From: Nocardia aurantiaca
GTDB lineage: Bacteria; Actinomycetota; Actinomycetes; Mycobacteriales; Mycobacteriaceae
Length of the DNA: 64,000 bases
Assembly: GCF_009708175.1 (NCBI RefSeq)
Contig: NZ_WMBB01000009.1
Location: forward strand, 62,001-126,000
Reading direction: 5' to 3'
Shown here: positions 62,215 to 64,000 of the stretch, in pieces
Numbering within the stretch: the first letter of the stretch is position 1
How the letters are laid out: the number at the start of each line of letters is the position of its first letter
The notes under the pieces: model-generated
Told to the model about the DNA's origin: nothing
The model's input: only the letters and a program-made list of their open reading frames with translations
The model's database searches: none
Position numbers and translations under genes: made by a program

Positions 62215-63000
62215 TCACGCATACCCGACAACTCCGTCGGCTGACAGTGTTGTGGAGTTTGCCCGCCATGCCTCGCTCAACGACTGCTTCAGCTGACGCT
62301 TGAGCCCGCGAACCATAGCGGTATCGGTCCGTCTGAGGTTCAATGCGTCATCGACGACCCGGAGGAACCGCCGACGGCTCATACCGAAGGTCACGAGTAA
62401 CTCGGCTGCGGTGGCACCGCCGAACGGCGCCCACCGAACGGCAAAGCCGAGAACGGACTTCGTGCTCGGATCGAGGCAATGTGCTCGCTCGAGCAGATCA
62501 CAGTTGTGCAGAGCGTCTCGAATCCAGGAAGTGTCGTAGAGACGGCCGGCCTCCGGCCTCGGTAGTCGTCGCGCCTGGTCGAAAGCGGTCGTGGGTTGCG
62601 AACCAGCCCCCGTCGCAGCCGATGTGGCGCAGACCGTGAACACCGGAAAGCTGTCCGTTCGAGGTCGCGGCTGAAATCGGACGCGAACAGGTCCATCCGC
62701 TACCGGCGGAACGTCGCCCTCGATCGTCGTGTACATCCATGGACCTTCGTCCAATTCAACGATGGCGATGGTGGACGGAACCACGTCGGTGGATCCTCTA
62801 TCCATTGCCCGGTACACCAGCCTCCACGAGACGATGGAACCGAAACCGGACGAGTCGGCCCACTCGAAATCCTCCGACCGACATGACGAACACGTCGCGA
62901 TGAACGGCGCGTGCAATGTTCGGCAAACCACACAGCGCCGCAGCGTCAATGCCTCATCACCTGTGGAATTTCGACTTACGAATCGTTGGAGCTCATTCAT
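62215..63000 (-). CDS. DUF35 zinc-ribbon/OB protein with extra C-terminal helical domain
   Basis: A 261-aa protein. Residues about 20-45 form a rubredoxin-like zinc ribbon (CVVC at 23-26, CSSC at 37-40), and 45-130 an OB-fold (GFGSIVSWRLVYRA, TIAIVELDEGPWMYTTIEGD, VRVRFQPRP), the two parts of DUF35. DUF35 proteins assist thiolase-like and acyl-CoA enzymes, but no thiolase is nearby. The last 110 residues are an added domain with FAVRWAPFGGATAAELLVTFGMSRRRFLRVVDDAL, which looks like the DUF3263 type of small HTH-like domain in actinobacteria. The fusion is unusual. Its codon bias is weaker than that of its neighbours, so transfer or relaxed selection is possible. It is convergent with the PknK-like gene. 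Confidence 0.6.
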   Translation of the reverse strand: MNELQRFVSRNSTGDEALTLRRCVVCRTLHAPFIATCSSCRSEDFEWADSSGFGSIVSWRLVYRAMDRGSTDVVPSTIAIVELDEGPWMYTTIEGDVPPVADGPVRVRFQPRPRTDSFPVFTVCATSAATGAGSQPTTAFDQARRLPRPEAGRLYDTSWIRDALHNCDLLERAHCLDPSTKSVLGFAVRWAPFGGATAAELLVTFGMSRRRFLRVVDDALNLRRTDTAMVRGLKRQLKQSLSEAWRANSTTLSADGVVGYA

Positions 63001-63347
63001 GGCTACCTCTGGGCAACATGTTCCATACGGTTGGTTCCAGACTCACCCTCGCGCCGCGAAATCACGACGGTAGAACGACCCGTGCGATACCTATTTCTTG
63101 GTACACCGCCGCTACCTATTTCCGGATGCACCGCACTGCTCTGCGGATTCACCGGGCTGCCGGCCGCGCCCGATATCGGGACAGAGCAGCTGCGTCGACT
63201 GCGACGAGGGTACGGCAGCAGATGGCCTCCGCCAGAGCCCGAACCGCTCGATACCGCACGGTAGCCGCCGGCGAATCCGTCGGGGACTCGGAGTTGGGCA
63301 GTCGTTGGGTCAGACCCGGGCGGAGGCGTTCACCCCCATCCTCTCTG
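63001..63347. other. Intergenic region, nothing recognised
   Basis: About 350 bp of lower GC between nadE and the DUF35 gene. No supported reading frame or clear hairpin. Confidence 0.4.
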
Positions 63348-64000
63348 TCAGTCGGGGACGTTGCGGTCGAGCTCTTCGAGCCAGGCGGCGGCCGACGCGT
63401 CGCTCGGCGCGCGCCAATCACCCCGCGGGGACAGGGATCCGCCCGAGCCGACCTTGGGGGCATTCGGCAGAGTGGAGCGTTTGAACTGGCTGGTCTGGAT
63501 GAAGCGGCGCAGGAATTCGGCCAGCCAGCGCTTGATGGTGGGCAGATCGTACTCGTGGCGCTGATCGGCGGGGACGAGGTCGGGCCAGCGGCCGCGGGTC
63601 CGGTCGGACCACACGTGGTGGGACAGGTAGGCGATGCGGCTGGGCAGGTCGCCGAAGCGAAGCAGGTGGTAGAGGTGGAAGTCCTGGAGTTCATAGGGGC
63701 CGACGGTGGCCTCGGAGCTCTGGGCGGGGGCGTCGCCGTCACCGGGGATTAGCTCCGGGGAGATCTCGGTGGCGAGAATGGAGGTCAGGACCTCGCCCGC
63801 CTCGCGGCCCAGGCCGCCGGTGTCGATCGTCCAGGCCACCAGGTATTTGATCAATGTCTTGGGGACCGAGGCGTTCACGCTGTAGTGGGCCATATGGTCG
63901 CCGACACCGAATGTGCACCAGCCCAGCGCGAGTTCGCTCAGGTCGCCGGTGCCGACCACCAGGGCGTCATGCGTATTGGCCAACCGGAACAGATGCGAGG
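63348..64000 (-). CDS. nadE: Glutamine-dependent NAD synthetase, C-terminal part
   Basis: The frame is open to the window edge, so only about 217 C-terminal residues are visible. They match the synthetase domain of the long, glutamine-using Nad[46 protein letters not shown], then [32 protein letters not shown], and [32 protein letters not shown]. NadE makes NAD from nicotinate-adenine dinucleotide; the N-terminal glutaminase domain would lie outside the window. An internal ATG is not the start. It might feed the same NAD/ADP-ribose pool that a NUDIX-HTH regulator senses, but it lies 40 kb from that gene. Confidence 0.95.
   Translation of the reverse strand, partial: SHLFRLANTHDALVVGTGDLSELALGWCTFGVGDHMAHYSVNASVPKTLIKYLVAWTIDTGGLGREAGEVLTSILATEISPELIPGDGDAPAQSSEATVGPYELQDFHLYHLLRFGDLPSRIAYLSHHVWSDRTRGRWPDLVPADQRHEYDLPTIKRWLAEFLRRFIQTSQFKRSTLPNAPKVGSGGSLSPRGDWRAPSDASAAAWLEELDRNVPD

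Overview
The window is high-GC actinobacterial DNA, most likely from Nocardia or a close relative in the Mycobacteriales. The evidence is strong GC bias at third codon positions, GTG and TTG starts, tight ATGA/GTGA gene overlaps, and blocks of housekeeping genes in the order known from mycobacteria: rarA, alaS-ruvX-mltG-aroE, aroC-aroK-aroB, pepQ-efp-nusB, pyrR-pyrB-pyrC-(membrane protein)-carA-carB-pyrF, mihF-gmk-rpoZ-coaBC-metK-priA and def-fmt-rsmB. I see no tRNA, rRNA, CRISPR array or intact insertion sequence.

Layout. Positions 1-17,430 hold a partial phosphotransferase-like gene, rarA, a divergent Vat/CatB-type acetyltransferase, alaS-ruvX-mltG-aroE, a cysteine-rich regulator with a DUF3291 gene, a four-TM membrane protein, the minus-strand shikimate operon (aroC-aroK-aroB) with a small prepilin peptidase upstream, then pepQ-efp-nusB-YCII. 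Positions 17,433-30,600 are accessory. They hold an MDR oxidoreductase/TetR pair with two visible operators, a minus-strand cluster (serpin, J-domain pseudokinase, vWA protein, adenylosuccinate-synthetase-like protein, NUDIX-winged-helix regulator), a DUF4334 gene, a flavin hydroxylase, an AlkB dioxygenase with an SOS box, two Roadblock/LC7 proteins, a decayed TetR gene and an alpha/beta hydrolase. Positions 30,940-39,970 are the complete de novo pyrimidine operon, with a PyrR-type leader RNA, three copies of a palindromic element around the membrane-protein gene, and a strong terminator. Positions 40,017-48,711 hold a patatin, a LysE pseudogene, a glyoxalase-fold gene and mihF-gmk-rpoZ-coaBC-metK-priA. 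Positions 48,800-54,650 are again accessory: MarR, an NmrA/TetR pair with paired operators, an ABC ATPase, PadR and a secreted lipase. Positions 54,699-58,394 are def-fmt-rsmB. A PknK-like kinase/STAND/LuxR regulator, a DUF35 fusion and the C-terminal part of NAD synthetase close the window.

How the genes work together. Three biosynthetic routes are well represented: aromatic amino acids (aroE, aroC, aroK, aroB), pyrimidines (all enzymes from carbamoyl phosphate to UMP except dihydroorotate dehydrogenase), and CoA/SAM/NAD cofactors (coaBC, metK, nadE). Translation start and fidelity are served by alaS, efp, def, fmt and rsmB. DNA maintenance is served by rarA, ruvX, priA, alkB and mihF.

The best candidate for an undescribed system is the minus-strand cluster at 19,155-24,338. 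A predicted catalytically dead NUDIX-winged-helix regulator, a divergent PurA with an altered P-loop, a vWA protein and a J-domain pseudokinase sit in one operon behind an AT-rich inverted repeat, directly downstream of a serpin gene. A second general trait is long disordered extensions or inserts on ordinarily compact enzymes (RuvX, MltG, AroK, PriA, RsmB, PadR).
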